Origin: DATFVA01 sp963743325
GTDB lineage: Bacteria > Bacteroidota > Ignavibacteria > Ignavibacteriales > Ignavibacteriaceae
DNA: 64,000 nucleotides
Reading direction: 5' to 3'
Assembly: GCA_963743325.1 (NCBI GenBank)
Contig: CAVUOZ010000008.1
Location: 434,001 to 498,000, forward strand
The first letter of the stretch is position 1. Each line of letters opens with the position of its first letter. The notes beneath the pieces are model-generated. The model was given only the letters and a program-made list of their open reading frames with translations. It searched no databases and was not told where the DNA came from. The translations under genes were made by a program, and so were the position numbers. Below are positions 8,488 to 17,974 of the stretch, piece after piece.

Positions 8488-9339
8488 CTACTGTTTCCAT
8501 AATGGTATGTAACCGGATCTTTCAACTATCTCCTGTCCCTCACTGCTCAAAACCCAGTCAATGAAATTTTTAATATTTCCTTCAGGAGTATTAAGGGTAT
8601 AAAAATGAAGATATCTAATAATCGGATAAGAATCATTTCTGACGTTTTCTTCTGTGGGTGCAGTCCCTCCGACTTTTGCATGAATAATTTGCCTGCCATA
8701 ACCTATGCCCCCGTACCCGATGGCATTTTTATTTTTCAGAACTTCGTTAATCACATCATTAGTTGTATTTCTTACGACTGCCGAATTACAGTATTCCTCA
8801 CCTTCAAGAACATGTTCTTTAAAATAAAAATGAGTGCCGCTGTTTGCAGGTCTTATAACCGGCAGTATACTCTCATTATTTCCCCCCAGTTTCTGCCAGT
8901 TGTTTATTAAACCGGTAAATATCTGTTTTAGCTGATCTAAGGTAAAATTTTTAACCGGATTTTCGGGATTTACATAAATACTCAGTGCATCCTTTGCAAC
9001 CAGAAACTCTATACCGATTGCGGAGTATTGCTCTGCGAGTAATTTAACTTCCTGCGGCTGAAGATTTCGGGAAGCAGTGCAGATATCGGTTTCTCCATTA
9101 ATCAAAGCTTTAATGCCCGTTGCAGAACCTCCACCGGATACAATAATAGAAATTCCGGGATGAGTCTTCATATATTCTCCCGCCAGCTGTTCAGTCAGTA
9201 TCAGCATTGTATCAGATCCCTTAATTCTGATTGCAGAGCTGCCGGGTTTAAACTCCGTGCAACCGGTGAATATTAATACTGCAAAGACTAGAACGAATAT
9301 TAACCTATCTTTCTTCAGCAATTGTTCTGAGCCTTTCAT
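8488..9339 (-). CDS. PstS-like phosphate-binding lipoprotein
   Basis: The product begins with a lipoprotein signal peptide (VLIFTGC, lipidated Cys27), then the PstS fold: GSDTM near residue 36, SGGGSATGIKALINGETDICTASR, TSGTHFYFKEHVL-like segment (PANSGTHFYF), and a C-terminal LSSEGQEIVERSGYIPL. These are phosphate-coordinating and hinge motifs of the periplasmic phosphate-binding family. No pstC, pstA, pstB or phoU gene is nearby, so it is a solitary binding protein. Its start overlaps the end of the M28 peptidase gene by 35 bases, so the two are translationally linked. The TonB receptor and surface protein lie downstream on the same strand after a 130-base gap. Confidence 0.85.
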   Translation of the reverse strand: MKGSEQLLKKDRLIFVLVFAVLIFTGCTEFKPGSSAIRIKGSDTMLILTEQLAGEYMKTHPGISIIVSGGGSATGIKALINGETDICTASRNLQPQEVKLLAEQYSAIGIEFLVAKDALSIYVNPENPVKNFTLDQLKQIFTGLINNWQKLGGNNESILPVIRPANSGTHFYFKEHVLEGEEYCNSAVVRNTTNDVINEVLKNKNAIGYGGIGYGRQIIHAKVGGTAPTEENVRNDSYPIIRYLHFYTLNTPEGNIKNFIDWVLSSEGQEIVERSGYIPLWKQ

Positions 9340-10930
9340 TCAAAAAAGGTGAATCCGGTTTCCATTCAGGTTCATTTTCAGAATTTAAAATCCTGTTGCA
9401 AAAATCGTAAACAATATTGATGTATTGCATTGCAGCATCAGGATTGATAGGCTGGGACAAGTCATCAAAGGGGGTGTGATAAATGTTTTCACTATAATTG
9501 ATCATCCTTTGCATTCCTTCTTCATCTGATAGATGTACATACTTCATGCCTTCGCTGATTAACATTGAAGGAATTCCGGACATTGCAAATACAATCTGGT
9601 CTGAACGGAAGAAAGATTCATATTGATCAAAAACCTGGGGGATTGAGACTATTTTAAGATTAAAATCATCTGCAGTTTTCATAAGATAGTCATTTAAGGT
9701 TGAATATTCGGTTCCGACTCCTATTATAGCTTTGACACTGTCAAATAAAGAGATTCCGTCAATATTTAAGTCTGCAATTGTTTTGTACAACGGAACAACA
9801 GGATGATCAATATAGTAACCCGACCCAAGCAGGCCTTTTTCTTCACCGGTTAACAGCACGAATAATATTGAACGTTTTGGTTTGCTCTCAGGCCGGGAAA
9901 ACTTGTCTGCGAGTTGAAGCAGCGCAGCAACACCTGCTGCATTATCAAAAACACCATTATAAATTGAATCACCCTTTATTTCAGGACCAATTCCAAGGTG
10001 ATCATAGTGTGCTGATATCAGCAAATAAGAATCTTTTAAGTACGAATCGCTCCCTTCAATCTTTCCCAGAATATTTTTAGAAATAAAATCTCTCTCTTTA
10101 AATTCTCCTTTAAATGATAGTTCAGCACTTAATACAATGCTTACCATATTATTCTCTTTTCTCAGCCGGTAAATATCCTGAAGTGAATAAGCGATGCCCG
10201 AAAATAAAAACTCTGCAGATGCCGGATTCATAAGCAGGCTCATCCCGCTTGTCGCTGAATATGCCAGACTCATGTATTCAAAAGAAAAACTTTGCTTAAT
10301 TTTTCCCCAGGATTTTTCTATGGTAATATCAGGAATCATAATGCTGCCCACCGCACCATGCGCTAAAGCTATTCTTTGCTTTGCCTCAGGATAACTGTAG
10401 ATTGTAGGAACACTTCCATTAAAATAATTTGGGTCATCAGAAACAGGTTCCCCTTCCAGGAAAACGACAATTCTTCCTTCAACGTTTACTGATTGGTAGT
10501 CGTTATAATCAAATTCAGGTGCGGTAATACCATAACCAACAAAAACAAGAGGTACCGGACTAGGCTGGTAATTCTGCTCACCTGGTTTATAAATGAGATA
10601 GTCATTTCCATATTTTAAAATCCAATTATTACTGCCTGAGATTATTCTTAATTCCGAAACTTGTAAAGGAGTACTGCCATGAATCTGAATATTCTGAAAA
10701 TAACTCTTCTTATCACCGGCAGGTTCAAGACCAATTTGCTTAAACTTATTTGCAAGATATTCTGCTGCTATTTTTTCTCCTTCAGAACCTGTGCCCCTTC
10801 CCTTCAGGCTGTCATCGCCAAGGACAGATATATATTTATAAAGAGAATCTTTATCGAATGATGATTGGGGAAAATTTATAGCTGTAAAGAATAAAAGAAT
10901 GAAAATAAATTTTATTTTTTTTAATATCAT
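9305..10930 (-). CDS. Secreted M28-family zinc aminopeptidase with PA domain
   Basis: A signal peptide (MILKKIKFIFILLFFTAIN) is followed by a protease-associated domain (PVPLVFVGYGITAPEFDYNDYQ ... RIVVFLEGEP) inserted before the M28 catalytic core. The co-catalytic zinc ligands are visible: ISAHYDHLG (His, Asp), NGVFDNAAGVAALL (bridging Asp), TGEEKGLLGS (catalytic Glu plus ligand Glu), NIDG (Asp) and HTPFDDL (His). It should hydrolyse N-terminal residues from peptides in the periplasm or outside the cell. It is the first gene of a pair with the PstS-like gene, whose start lies inside its 3' end. The functional link with phosphate binding is unclear. Confidence 0.93.
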   Translation of the reverse strand: MILKKIKFIFILLFFTAINFPQSSFDKDSLYKYISVLGDDSLKGRGTGSEGEKIAAEYLANKFKQIGLEPAGDKKSYFQNIQIHGSTPLQVSELRIISGSNNWILKYGNDYLIYKPGEQNYQPSPVPLVFVGYGITAPEFDYNDYQSVNVEGRIVVFLEGEPVSDDPNYFNGSVPTIYSYPEAKQRIALAHGAVGSIMIPDITIEKSWGKIKQSFSFEYMSLAYSATSGMSLLMNPASAEFLFSGIAYSLQDIYRLRKENNMVSIVLSAELSFKGEFKERDFISKNILGKIEGSDSYLKDSYLLISAHYDHLGIGPEIKGDSIYNGVFDNAAGVAALLQLADKFSRPESKPKRSILFVLLTGEEKGLLGSGYYIDHPVVPLYKTIADLNIDGISLFDSVKAIIGVGTEYSTLNDYLMKTADDFNLKIVSIPQVFDQYESFFRSDQIVFAMSGIPSMLISEGMKYVHLSDEEGMQRMINYSENIYHTPFDDLSQPINPDAAMQYINIVYDFCNRILNSENEPEWKPDSPFLNERLRTIAEER

Positions 10931-11195
10931 TCTTGTTAATTAAGGCTAAAAATAATTTTCTAACTATTTTTAAACCAATCCTACTGGTTTTAATTTATGT
11001 CACTTCTCTTAATTTGTAAATCTCAGACTTATATATTCGATTACAGAATAATTCTGTTTCACCTGTTAGCTGCGATTTTTTTCCTTAAACGAAAGTTCAA
11101 TATTAATTTTAAAAATAATCTTGTTATTTAAATTCTGATCTCTTACATTACTATTGAAATTTTTTACCCACCAAAAAAATATCTTATTTAAATAT

Positions 11196-11429
11196 ATGCA
11201 GTACGATTATAATAAAATCCTACAGGAATTAAAATCTCTTAAAACTCCCGAAGAAAAAAGGACTTTTATTCAAAAGACTATTAAAGAGATTCAGTCATTT
11301 AGTGAAATGACTTTTTCAAAAATAGCTGCCAACAGAGTTGATCACCTTAAACAGAAGATAAGTTATCTGGAAGACATTTTTATTCTAAGAAATATTATGA
11401 TTGAATCATATTTAGCTGAAAAGCAATAG
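11196..11429 (+). CDS. Small charged alpha-helical protein of unknown function
   Basis: The 77-residue product (starting MQYDYNKILQELKSLKTPEE) is highly charged and predicted largely helical, with no signal peptide or membrane segment. The frame is open from a TTG at 11154, but the ATG at 11196 gives a cleaner N-terminus. Neither start has a strong ribosome-binding site. It is flanked by the M28 gene (divergent) and arsC (convergent). I do not recognise a family. Confidence 0.5.
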   Translation: MQYDYNKILQELKSLKTPEEKRTFIQKTIKEIQSFSEMTFSKIAANRVDHLKQKISYLEDIFILRNIMIESYLAEKQ

Positions 11430-11527
11430 CTTCTGATAATTAATAAAGATTCCTCAATATATGTGCTTACTAAAGGTTAATTACCCCCTCAGGCTTCCTA
11501 GATGAGATTCAATTCACTATAAATCTC

Positions 11528-11544
11528 TATGACATTTTGTCATA
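11528..11544. promoter_or_regulatory. Perfect palindrome TATGACA-TTT-TGTCATA
   Basis: Seven-base arms flank a TTT spacer, with no T-tract after the hairpin, so this looks like a protein-binding site rather than a terminator. Sixteen of the 17 bases recur at 55106-55121. Here it lies between two converging gene ends, so the controlled transcript is not obvious. Confidence 0.4.
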
Positions 11545-11616
11545 CATAAACAGGATTGCAAAAGTAATAAAATTTAACAAAAGACTTTTTACAGTTCTGG
11601 CAAAGTGGATTGCGGA

Positions 11617-12066
11617 TTATTTACTGTTAATATCTTTGGGGTCTGTTTCCAGTAACCATTCACGAAGTTTGGATTTTATCTCATCCCTTATAGCTCTTGT
11701 TCCATCCAATATCTCTTCATCTGTACCTTTAAGTTTAGACGGGTCAGCAAAACTCCATCCAATTCTTTGTTTTATTCCCGGGAAAACCGGACATCTTTCG
11801 GCAGCTGTCTTATCACAGACAGTAATGATATACTCAAACATTTTTCCGATTTTGAAGAAATCAAATGCGCTCTTTGTATGATTTCCGGAAATATCAATGC
11901 CATCTTCCTGCATTACTTTTATAACATAAGGGTTCAGTACTCCGGGTTCAAGTCCTGCACTTTCTGCGGAATACTTGTCGCCTGCATAATGATTAAGATA
12001 AGCTTCAGCTATCTGGCTGCGTGCACTGTTATGAACACATACAAATAATACTCTTAATTTTTCCAT
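11617..12066 (-). CDS. arsC: Arsenate reductase, thioredoxin-coupled (low-Mr phosphatase fold)
   Basis: The N-terminal P-loop CVHNSARSQIAEAYL is the low-molecular-weight tyrosine phosphatase signature in its ArsC version. All three redox cysteines are present: C10 in the P-loop, C84 in ITVCD and C92 in AERCPVFPG. These form the disulfide relay used by thioredoxin-dependent arsenate reductases such as B. subtilis ArsC, which convert arsenate to arsenite in the cytoplasm. The 149-residue length is normal and an AGGAG ribosome-binding site precedes the ATG. No arsR, arsB or acr3 gene adjoins it, so an exporter must be encoded elsewhere. Confidence 0.93.
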   Translation of the reverse strand: MEKLRVLFVCVHNSARSQIAEAYLNHYAGDKYSAESAGLEPGVLNPYVIKVMQEDGIDISGNHTKSAFDFFKIGKMFEYIITVCDKTAAERCPVFPGIKQRIGWSFADPSKLKGTDEEILDGTRAIRDEIKSKLREWLLETDPKDINSK

Positions 12067-12503
12067 GATACTCCTAATTTCTTAAAAGACACGGCAAGAT
12101 AGAAAAAAGTCAGTTTCTGTATATTATATTTTTGTTAAGTTTTTAATATTAAAATATGATATCTGTTTAAGATTATAAGGTATATTGCAGGAATAGCACC
12201 ACCTGTAAGGTCCAAATATCAGAATAATGGTCTCAAAGGTGCAGACCGTCAGGTTAAATTTGCCTGTTGTTAAAATCAAAATAAAAAAATATCCTCTTAG
12301 CGTTCCTGCTTTAAAGTTGAATCTTTCTTGAGAATTTGAATAGAATGTAATAAATTATGGATGATTCTATAAAAGTACCCACAAACACATCTAATATTCC
12401 CTGTTTGAGAGTAATGCCTTGAGATAAAGTGGAGAAGGCTTTGCTTAGGTGGTCGTGACATGAGGATGCATATCACAATTGACAATTCCGTAAGAGGTGG
12501 AGT
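12067..12503. other. Intergenic region without a recognisable gene
   Basis: This 437-base AT-rich region separates arsC (minus) from the FISUMP lipoprotein gene (plus) and should carry both promoters. A 62-codon minus-strand frame exists but has no protein-like character. I see no terminator, repeat or RNA gene. Confidence 0.5.
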
Positions 12504-14282
12504 ATGAAAAAGTTCCTTACCCTAATTTTATTTACAACCTTTGTTTCAACTATTATTTTTTTTCAAAGCTGCTCAAAAGATAATCCGGCAGAGCCTCCTG
12601 TTGAACCGGAGGTTATAATACCTGCAACAACCAAATCTGTGGACAGCACGGATTATACATCAAATCTTGTCAGCATATCAGGTGATAGTCTGACATTCAC
12701 TTTTCAAAGCGGATTTACAAGTAAATATAAACCAGCTGTAAATGATGTATTTGTGATTGCAAGCGGTTCAGGACTTCTCAGAAAAATTACCGGTATACAA
12801 TCATCAGGTAATGAAATAGTGCTGACTACAAGAAAAGCAACTCTAACGGAAGCAATTGAAAAGGGGCAGATATCTCTAAAACAAAGTTTGCAGAAAGCCC
12901 GAATTGATAAAGTAGATTATTATTACAGGGGAATAGAATATAAAGTAAATAAAGGAGAGGAATCTAATTTTAATTTTTATCTGGATGTTGTCCTGTATGA
13001 TTTAGACGGAAACCTCAATACCGTTAATGATCAGGTTAAATTAGTCGGTAATTTTTTACTGGATGCAAACGTTTTGTTCGAGACCAGCATAGCTTCCTTT
13101 AAATTACAAAATGCGAAGATCGGACTGGAAGCCACCAATAGTGAAAGCCTTGAACTAATAGCAAACCTTAATTATACTCTTGAAAAAGAGATTACTCTGG
13201 CAACGGTTCATTTTTCACCTATCTATTTTCAACTGGGACCGATACCGGTTGTTATTCTTATTGAACTCGATATTAAAGCAGGGGGAAGCGGCTTTGCAAA
13301 TGCAAGTATGACAGTTGGTTTTGATAATAGTATTACCTATGAAGCAGGGATCAACTACGTAAAAGGGCAGGGCTGGAATCCTTACAGTGAATTCAGCAAT
13401 GAATTTAATTATAATCCGCCGGAGCTGACGGCTAATGCAGGTGCCAGAGTATTTGTGAAGCCGGAAATAAGTGTCGGCGTTTATGGTGTACTGGCCGGAT
13501 ATGCAAATGCCGAAGCTTATGGGGAGATCCTGGTTGATTTGATTAATACACCCTGGTGGCAGCTTTATGCAGGACTGGATTTTGGGGTTGGAGCCAGAGC
13601 GGAGATCTGGAGTATTGAATTATTCGATTATGAAACAAATGTTTTGGAATTAAGATGGCTGCTTGCTCAGGCAAATGTTAATGTGGGCGAACCATGTCCG
13701 GGAATTCCTACAATTACTGATTCACGCAATGGTAAAGTCTACCATACTGCTTTAATCGGTAATCAATGCTGGTTAAGGGAAAACATGGATATCGGAACAA
13801 GAATAGACGGATCACAACCTCAGGCTGATAACAGTACAATTGAAAAGTACTGCTATGACGACAATCCGGATAATTGCAGTACTTTCGGCGGCTTATACCA
13901 GTGGAACGAAGCAATGCAGTATGTAACAAACCAGGGCACAAAAGGAATATGTCCTTCCGGCTGGCACATACCAACTCTGGAAGAATTTCAGACATTAGGT
14001 GAAGCCGTGGGCGGAGACGGAAACGCACTTAAAGCTGCTTCACAGGGAACAGGCGGCGGAGCAGGAACAAACACAAGCGGATTCACCGCTTTGCTGGCAG
14101 GCGACCGTTATGACAATGGTCTTTTCGAGAGTTTAGGATACGACGCATACTTCTGGAGTTCTAAGGAGTACGATACACTAAACGCCGGCAATCTGAACCT
14201 GTACTATGATGATAACTTACTATACCTGGGCCTGAATGACTACAAGGAATACGGTTTTAGTGTCCGCTGCATTAAGGATTAA
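12504..14282 (+). CDS. Lipoprotein with C-terminal FISUMP domain
   Basis: A lipoprotein signal (FFQSCSKDNPAEPP) leads into a roughly 370-residue region of beta character with no family I recognise. The last ~190 residues match the Fibrobacter succinogenes major paralogous (FISUMP) domain: ITDSRNGKVYHTALIGNQCWLRENMD, TFGGLYQWNEAMQY, GICPSGWHIPTLEEF and FWSSKEYDTLNAG ... GFSVRCIKD. FISUMP domains occur in surface lipoproteins whose role is unknown. The signal suggests membrane attachment facing outward. A strong GAGGTGGAG ribosome-binding site precedes the ATG. A thioredoxin-fold gene starts only 6 bases after its stop, so the two form an operon, and the several cysteines of the FISUMP domain could be its substrates (inference). 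Confidence 0.88.
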   Translation: MKKFLTLILFTTFVSTIIFFQSCSKDNPAEPPVEPEVIIPATTKSVDSTDYTSNLVSISGDSLTFTFQSGFTSKYKPAVNDVFVIASGSGLLRKITGIQSSGNEIVLTTRKATLTEAIEKGQISLKQSLQKARIDKVDYYYRGIEYKVNKGEESNFNFYLDVVLYDLDGNLNTVNDQVKLVGNFLLDANVLFETSIASFKLQNAKIGLEATNSESLELIANLNYTLEKEITLATVHFSPIYFQLGPIPVVILIELDIKAGGSGFANASMTVGFDNSITYEAGINYVKGQGWNPYSEFSNEFNYNPPELTANAGARVFVKPEISVGVYGVLAGYANAEAYGEILVDLINTPWWQLYAGLDFGVGARAEIWSIELFDYETNVLELRWLLAQANVNVGEPCPGIPTITDSRNGKVYHTALIGNQCWLRENMDIGTRIDGSQPQADNSTIEKYCYDDNPDNCSTFGGLYQWNEAMQYVTNQGTKGICPSGWHIPTLEEFQTLGEAVGGDGNALKAASQGTGGGAGTNTSGFTALLAGDRYDNGLFESLGYDAYFWSSKEYDTLNAGNLNLYYDDNLLYLGLNDYKEYGFSVRCIKD

Positions 14283-14288
14283 TAAGTA

Positions 14289-15650
14289 ATGAAAAAATAT
14301 TTCTGCTTGTTAATTATCCTGCTGACAGGTAATTCTTTATCCGGTCAAACCATTACTGTGAAATATGACAAACTGATTGAGAAAAAAGCTGCTCTGTTTT
14401 CTTTATCCGGCGAAAAATATTTTTTCATAGATTCTATTAACGCCGGTAACAATAATGAATTTAATTTTACCTTAAGGGGAAAATATCCGGGTTTCTATCG
14501 TATAACATTTAATAATAAATCCTGGCTGGATTTTATATATGATAATGAAGATATTGAATTGGAAACATATGCAGTTAAAATTCCTGACAGTCTTAGGATC
14601 ATAAGATCGGAAGCGAACAAAATTTATTATGAATTTGTAAAACTCAACAAAGATTACAAAACAAAAACAGAGCTTCTCCAGCTGATTCTTACCCGTTATC
14701 CTGAAAAGGATGATTATTATAATACTACGGCTGAAAAACTAGCCAGGTCTCAGAACCAATACCTTCAGTTTGTAAATGTAACTTCTCAGACTGATCCTGC
14801 CTCATTCGCCGCACGTTATGTGAGATCCGCTCAGCTTCCGGCGGTGGTTCCGGAAATTCCACCTGAAAAACAGCTGGATTACTTAAAATCTCATGCTCTT
14901 GATAACGTTAATTTTAATGATGATGGTTTGATCTATTCAGATGCATTTACAAATAAAACGATTGAGTACCTGACTTATTACCGGAATCCTCAATTGCCAA
15001 TGGAATTGCTTGAGAAAGAATTTGAAGCCGCAATAGACAGTATTCTGAACAAAGCAAAAGTAAATGAATTAGTTTACAAACATATTACAGAATATCTGCT
15101 TGGTGGTTTTAAGAAATTCGGTTTTGATAATGTTATTAATTACATAGTTGAGAATTATGTAATTAAAGATGATATCTGCCTTGATGAAAAGCTTGAAACA
15201 GCCTTAAACAGGAGAATTCAGCAAACAAAGAATTTTAAGACCGGGGATGTTGTTCCGAATATTATTCTTCCTGATACATCAGATTCAGAAATATATTTAA
15301 GCAAAATAACTGCTGATAAAACTTTAATTATTTTTTATTCCAGCCGGTGCCCGCACTGTCAGACGATTATTCCGGAATTACGGGATTATTATAATTCTGG
15401 AAAAGAAAGAACCTTTGAAGTAATTGCAGTTTCCATTGATACTTCAAGAACAGATTGGCTGAATTTTGTAAATTCAAATAAATTGAATTGGTTAAATGTT
15501 TCTGATCTTAAAGGATGGCATGGACTGGCAACCAAAGATTATTATATATATGCTACACCCACGATGTTTTTGGTTGATAAAGAAAAAAAAATAATTATTG
15601 TTCCTGATGATATTGAGGAAATTAAGGACAATTTGTCAGGGAGTCGATAA
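14289..15650 (+). CDS. Periplasmic thioredoxin-fold (TlpA/ResA-like) thiol-disulfide protein
   Basis: The protein has a signal peptide (cut near SLSGQ), an N-terminal ~300-residue region with DUF4369/DUF5106-like character, and a C-terminal thioredoxin domain with the active site CPHC (C354, C357) in IIFYSSRCPHCQTIIPEL. A cis-proline region (YATPTMFLVD) follows. It probably reduces or isomerises disulfides in exported proteins. The unusual CPHC, shared with DsbA rather than the CxPC of TlpA, may make it more oxidising. The start lies 6 bases after the FISUMP lipoprotein stop, so co-expression is likely. Confidence 0.85.
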   Translation: MKKYFCLLIILLTGNSLSGQTITVKYDKLIEKKAALFSLSGEKYFFIDSINAGNNNEFNFTLRGKYPGFYRITFNNKSWLDFIYDNEDIELETYAVKIPDSLRIIRSEANKIYYEFVKLNKDYKTKTELLQLILTRYPEKDDYYNTTAEKLARSQNQYLQFVNVTSQTDPASFAARYVRSAQLPAVVPEIPPEKQLDYLKSHALDNVNFNDDGLIYSDAFTNKTIEYLTYYRNPQLPMELLEKEFEAAIDSILNKAKVNELVYKHITEYLLGGFKKFGFDNVINYIVENYVIKDDICLDEKLETALNRRIQQTKNFKTGDVVPNIILPDTSDSEIYLSKITADKTLIIFYSSRCPHCQTIIPELRDYYNSGKERTFEVIAVSIDTSRTDWLNFVNSNKLNWLNVSDLKGWHGLATKDYYIYATPTMFLVDKEKKIIIVPDDIEEIKDNLSGSR

Positions 15651-15829
15651 GTAAAAAAATACTTAATAGTAAGGATTCAACTAAATAAATAACCGATGAC
15701 GGGGTTGGCACAAGTATTTCCTAATGTTCTTAAGACACTTAATAGAGTTGTCTGGCAATATTTTAAAGTAAAACAATTGACTTAACAAGGTAATTATAAA
15801 ATTTATAAATTAATCAATAAGGGTATAAT

Positions 15830-16360
15830 ATGAAAACTAAGTCCATTACCATTGAAACAATAATTTCAGGATTTTCTCATATTATTTGGATTCTAATGCT
15901 AGTAATTCTTGTCTATCCAATAAACATTTCAGACTTAATAATAATGTTTTCAGGGATATCTATTGGTGCTGTTGCAATTCTTGCTTCAATTGCGTTTGGT
16001 GCCTCTCATTTTATTGATCAACTTCTAAACAGAATTTTTGCTGGCATAATTTCTTTGTTTGAAACACCACTAAATTTAAATGAATTTTATGAAGCGAGTA
16101 AAAAAAACAAAGAAGTTGCTCGTATTTATTATTCAAGTTGGCTTGAAAAAAGTTTTTTCAGATCCATGATGTTCTCACTTTTAATGATTGTTGTTTTAGC
16201 AATCTGTTTAGATTTAAAATTCAATTCAGGTAAAGCGTTTTGGATTATTTTAATAATTGGTGGACCGATAGAAATACTTACTTTTATTGCTTTTTTTACC
16301 CAAAGAAAGGAAGTTAAGAAACAATTGGATGCACTTATGGGTCCAGGTAATCGAGCTTAA
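15830..16360 (+). CDS. Membrane protein of unknown function, four predicted helices
   Basis: The 176-residue product has hydrophobic segments at about 14-32, 34-55, 110-128 and 134-156, separated by a charged cytosolic loop (EFYEASKKNKEVARIYYSSWLEK) and ending with a charged tail. AAGGG precedes the ATG. Composition is more AT-rich than the neighbours, which could indicate transfer. It stands alone between unrelated genes and resembles single-gene membrane proteins without assigned function. Confidence 0.65.
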   Translation: MKTKSITIETIISGFSHIIWILMLVILVYPINISDLIIMFSGISIGAVAILASIAFGASHFIDQLLNRIFAGIISLFETPLNLNEFYEASKKNKEVARIYYSSWLEKSFFRSMMFSLLMIVVLAICLDLKFNSGKAFWIILIIGGPIEILTFIAFFTQRKEVKKQLDALMGPGNRA

Positions 16361-16696
16361 TTGATTTTATAAGTTCTACTAATATAATTTATCAAATTAC
16401 TGGCTTAAACTGTCGCTATCGTGTACTAATGAATTAATACAACCATTATTAAAATTCAAAGTAATTTTTGGTCAAAATATTGTATAAATAATGAATACAA
16501 ACACATTTTTTTAAAAAATATTTTATGTATATCATCCAATTATACTTGCGAACCCATTCGGGAGGTTTTAATGAATTATTACTCATAAAATTTCCGGATC
16601 TAATGAGTGATAAACCAAAGATTTGACCTTAATTTCATCTCATATTTACCTATCTGGAAATCTTGATTCACTTGCGACATTTCCTTGTTTTATTCC
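16361..16696. other. Intergenic region, nothing recognised
   Basis: AT-rich spacer between a plus-strand membrane-protein gene and the terminator of the minus-strand gene at 16777-17292. One GGAGG motif near 16560 precedes only a 4-codon frame. I see no gene, RNA or repeat. Confidence 0.5.
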
Positions 16697-16735
16697 ATAA
16701 AAAAAATCCCTGTCAACCCGTATGATTGACAGGGA
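16697..16735 (-). terminator. Strong rho-independent terminator
   Basis: TCCCTGTCAA (16707-16716) and TTGACAGGGA (16726-16735) form a perfect 10-bp stem with a 9-base loop. On the minus strand it is followed by a run of T's (A's at 16699-16706). It lies about 40 bases past the stop of the gene ending at 16777. Confidence 0.9.
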
Positions 16736-16776
16736 ATAAATATTTTTTTGAAATTTATCGGGTGTTCGTTATTGTT

Positions 16777-17292
16777 TTATTTAACCTTTTCCCAGTAATC
16801 TGTAAACATCCCTTCTGCCGTTGCAGTCAGCTTATTACCTTCAAAAGTTACAGCCGGGGGATCGAATGGGAACTTAAATTCCAATTTTTTCCCGTCATAT
16901 GTGATAGGAACGGTTTTCGTCTGGTTGGTGGTGTACGTAAGTCCTTTGCCGCTGATCTCGTCATTCATTATTCCAAATATAATTGATTCAGTATAATCCT
17001 TATCGGTAAACTTATAGGTGGAATAAACAGAGTATGAAAAATGTTTTCCGTCCTTGTCAGTCCACATTATATTAAAATTTCTTTCATCTTTGGTAAAAGT
17101 CTGAATACCGTTTACCATCGGGGGTTTCATTACTGTCCCATCCGGAAGTGTACGCGAAATAAATTTATATGTTCCCGTGATAGAAGGGACTTTAAGTATA
17201 GAATTTCCCCCCGGCTTATCAAAATATCTGAAACTCAGGAAGCTGAGCGCAGTCACGAGCAGAACAGAAACAATTAATATTTTGCTTTTCAT
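16777..17292 (-). CDS. Exported protein with lipocalin-like fold
   Basis: An N-terminal hydrophobic signal or anchor (ILIVSVLLVTALSFLSF) is followed by about 140 residues of beta-strand pattern, with GTYKFISRTLPDG early and LTATAEGMFTDYWEKV at the end. The layout resembles small lipocalin-like proteins that start with a GxY/GxW strand. The ribosome-binding site AAGGTGATC is an almost full match to the anti-SD sequence. A strong terminator follows, so this is a single-gene unit. Function unknown. Confidence 0.7.
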   Translation of the reverse strand: MKSKILIVSVLLVTALSFLSFRYFDKPGGNSILKVPSITGTYKFISRTLPDGTVMKPPMVNGIQTFTKDERNFNIMWTDKDGKHFSYSVYSTYKFTDKDYTESIIFGIMNDEISGKGLTYTTNQTKTVPITYDGKKLEFKFPFDPPAVTFEGNKLTATAEGMFTDYWEKVK

Positions 17293-17647
17293 TTGATCAC
17301 CTTATGTTTGTAAATAATTCACTGAGTCTTTAATTATCAGTTCTTAACGGTAAAGGAATCTTTTTTATAATGAGGATTTAGCGGATATGATGTATACGAA
17401 CATCATTCCCAATTATTAATTTTGGATTAAAATTAGATTAAAATTCTTAACGGTATGCCGCTGTGTGTCCTGGCGCAAGTAAAAACTGAGTGGCGCCATT
17501 GTTATAAAGCCGCGTTAAAATTTCCTCTTAATACGGTTTAGTTATATCCTGAATGCGCTTTGAACGCGCTCAAATTGGCTCCTTTTCCGGCTTTCATTCT
17601 AACCCGGAACTAAGGGCAGCTCTTAAGGTTATTATTGAATAATTTTT
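17293..17647. other. Intergenic region with small inverted repeats
   Basis: The 355-base spacer holds a GCGC-TTTGAA-CGCGC inverted repeat near 17550 and an ATTATT-G-AATAAT palindrome near 17630, close to the 3' end of the minus-strand pair. Neither has a proper T-tract in the needed direction. No gene is evident. Confidence 0.4.
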
Positions 17648-17974
17648 TCAAAGGAGAATTTTCACCGCTGTACCGGTAACAGTTTCCACTATTGCATTCC
17701 GCATCTTATTCAATTCCGTTCTGGCAAGACCTTCTTTCCTGAGCGCTTCCATTTCAAGCAGGTCTTTTTTTGATTTGACAAGGTCTTCAAATTCTTCTTT
17801 GGTTATCTCGAAGATTGAATATTCAGCGCTCCAGTTTTTTAAATCTGCTTCAAGTCTTTTTGCGAATTCTGTCCCGTCGTGCAGAAGCTGCTGCTTATAT
17901 TTTTTGAATGAGTTTCCTGCAAGTCTGGTAAGATCACTTTTCAGTGCTTCTAAAAATTCGTTAAAGTCACCCAT
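17648..17974 (-). CDS. Small helical protein of unknown function
   Basis: A 108-residue soluble protein with a strongly helical, charged sequence (coiled-coil-like around residues 40-95: EDLVKSKKDLLEMEALRKE) and a hydrophobic C-terminus. Its ATG immediately follows the stop codon of the upstream lipoprotein gene (TAAATG), so the two are translationally coupled. The pattern of lipoprotein plus small coiled-coil protein resembles minor cell-envelope or prophage-derived pairs, but I do not recognise the family. Confidence 0.65.
   Translation of the reverse strand: MGDFNEFLEALKSDLTRLAGNSFKKYKQQLLHDGTEFAKRLEADLKNWSAEYSIFEITKEEFEDLVKSKKDLLEMEALRKEGLARTELNKMRNAIVETVTGTAVKILL

Noticed and set aside
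12297..12485. 62-codon minus-strand frame upstream of the FISUMP gene
   Set aside because: No ribosome-binding site, no protein-like composition, and it occupies the expected promoter region of two genes.
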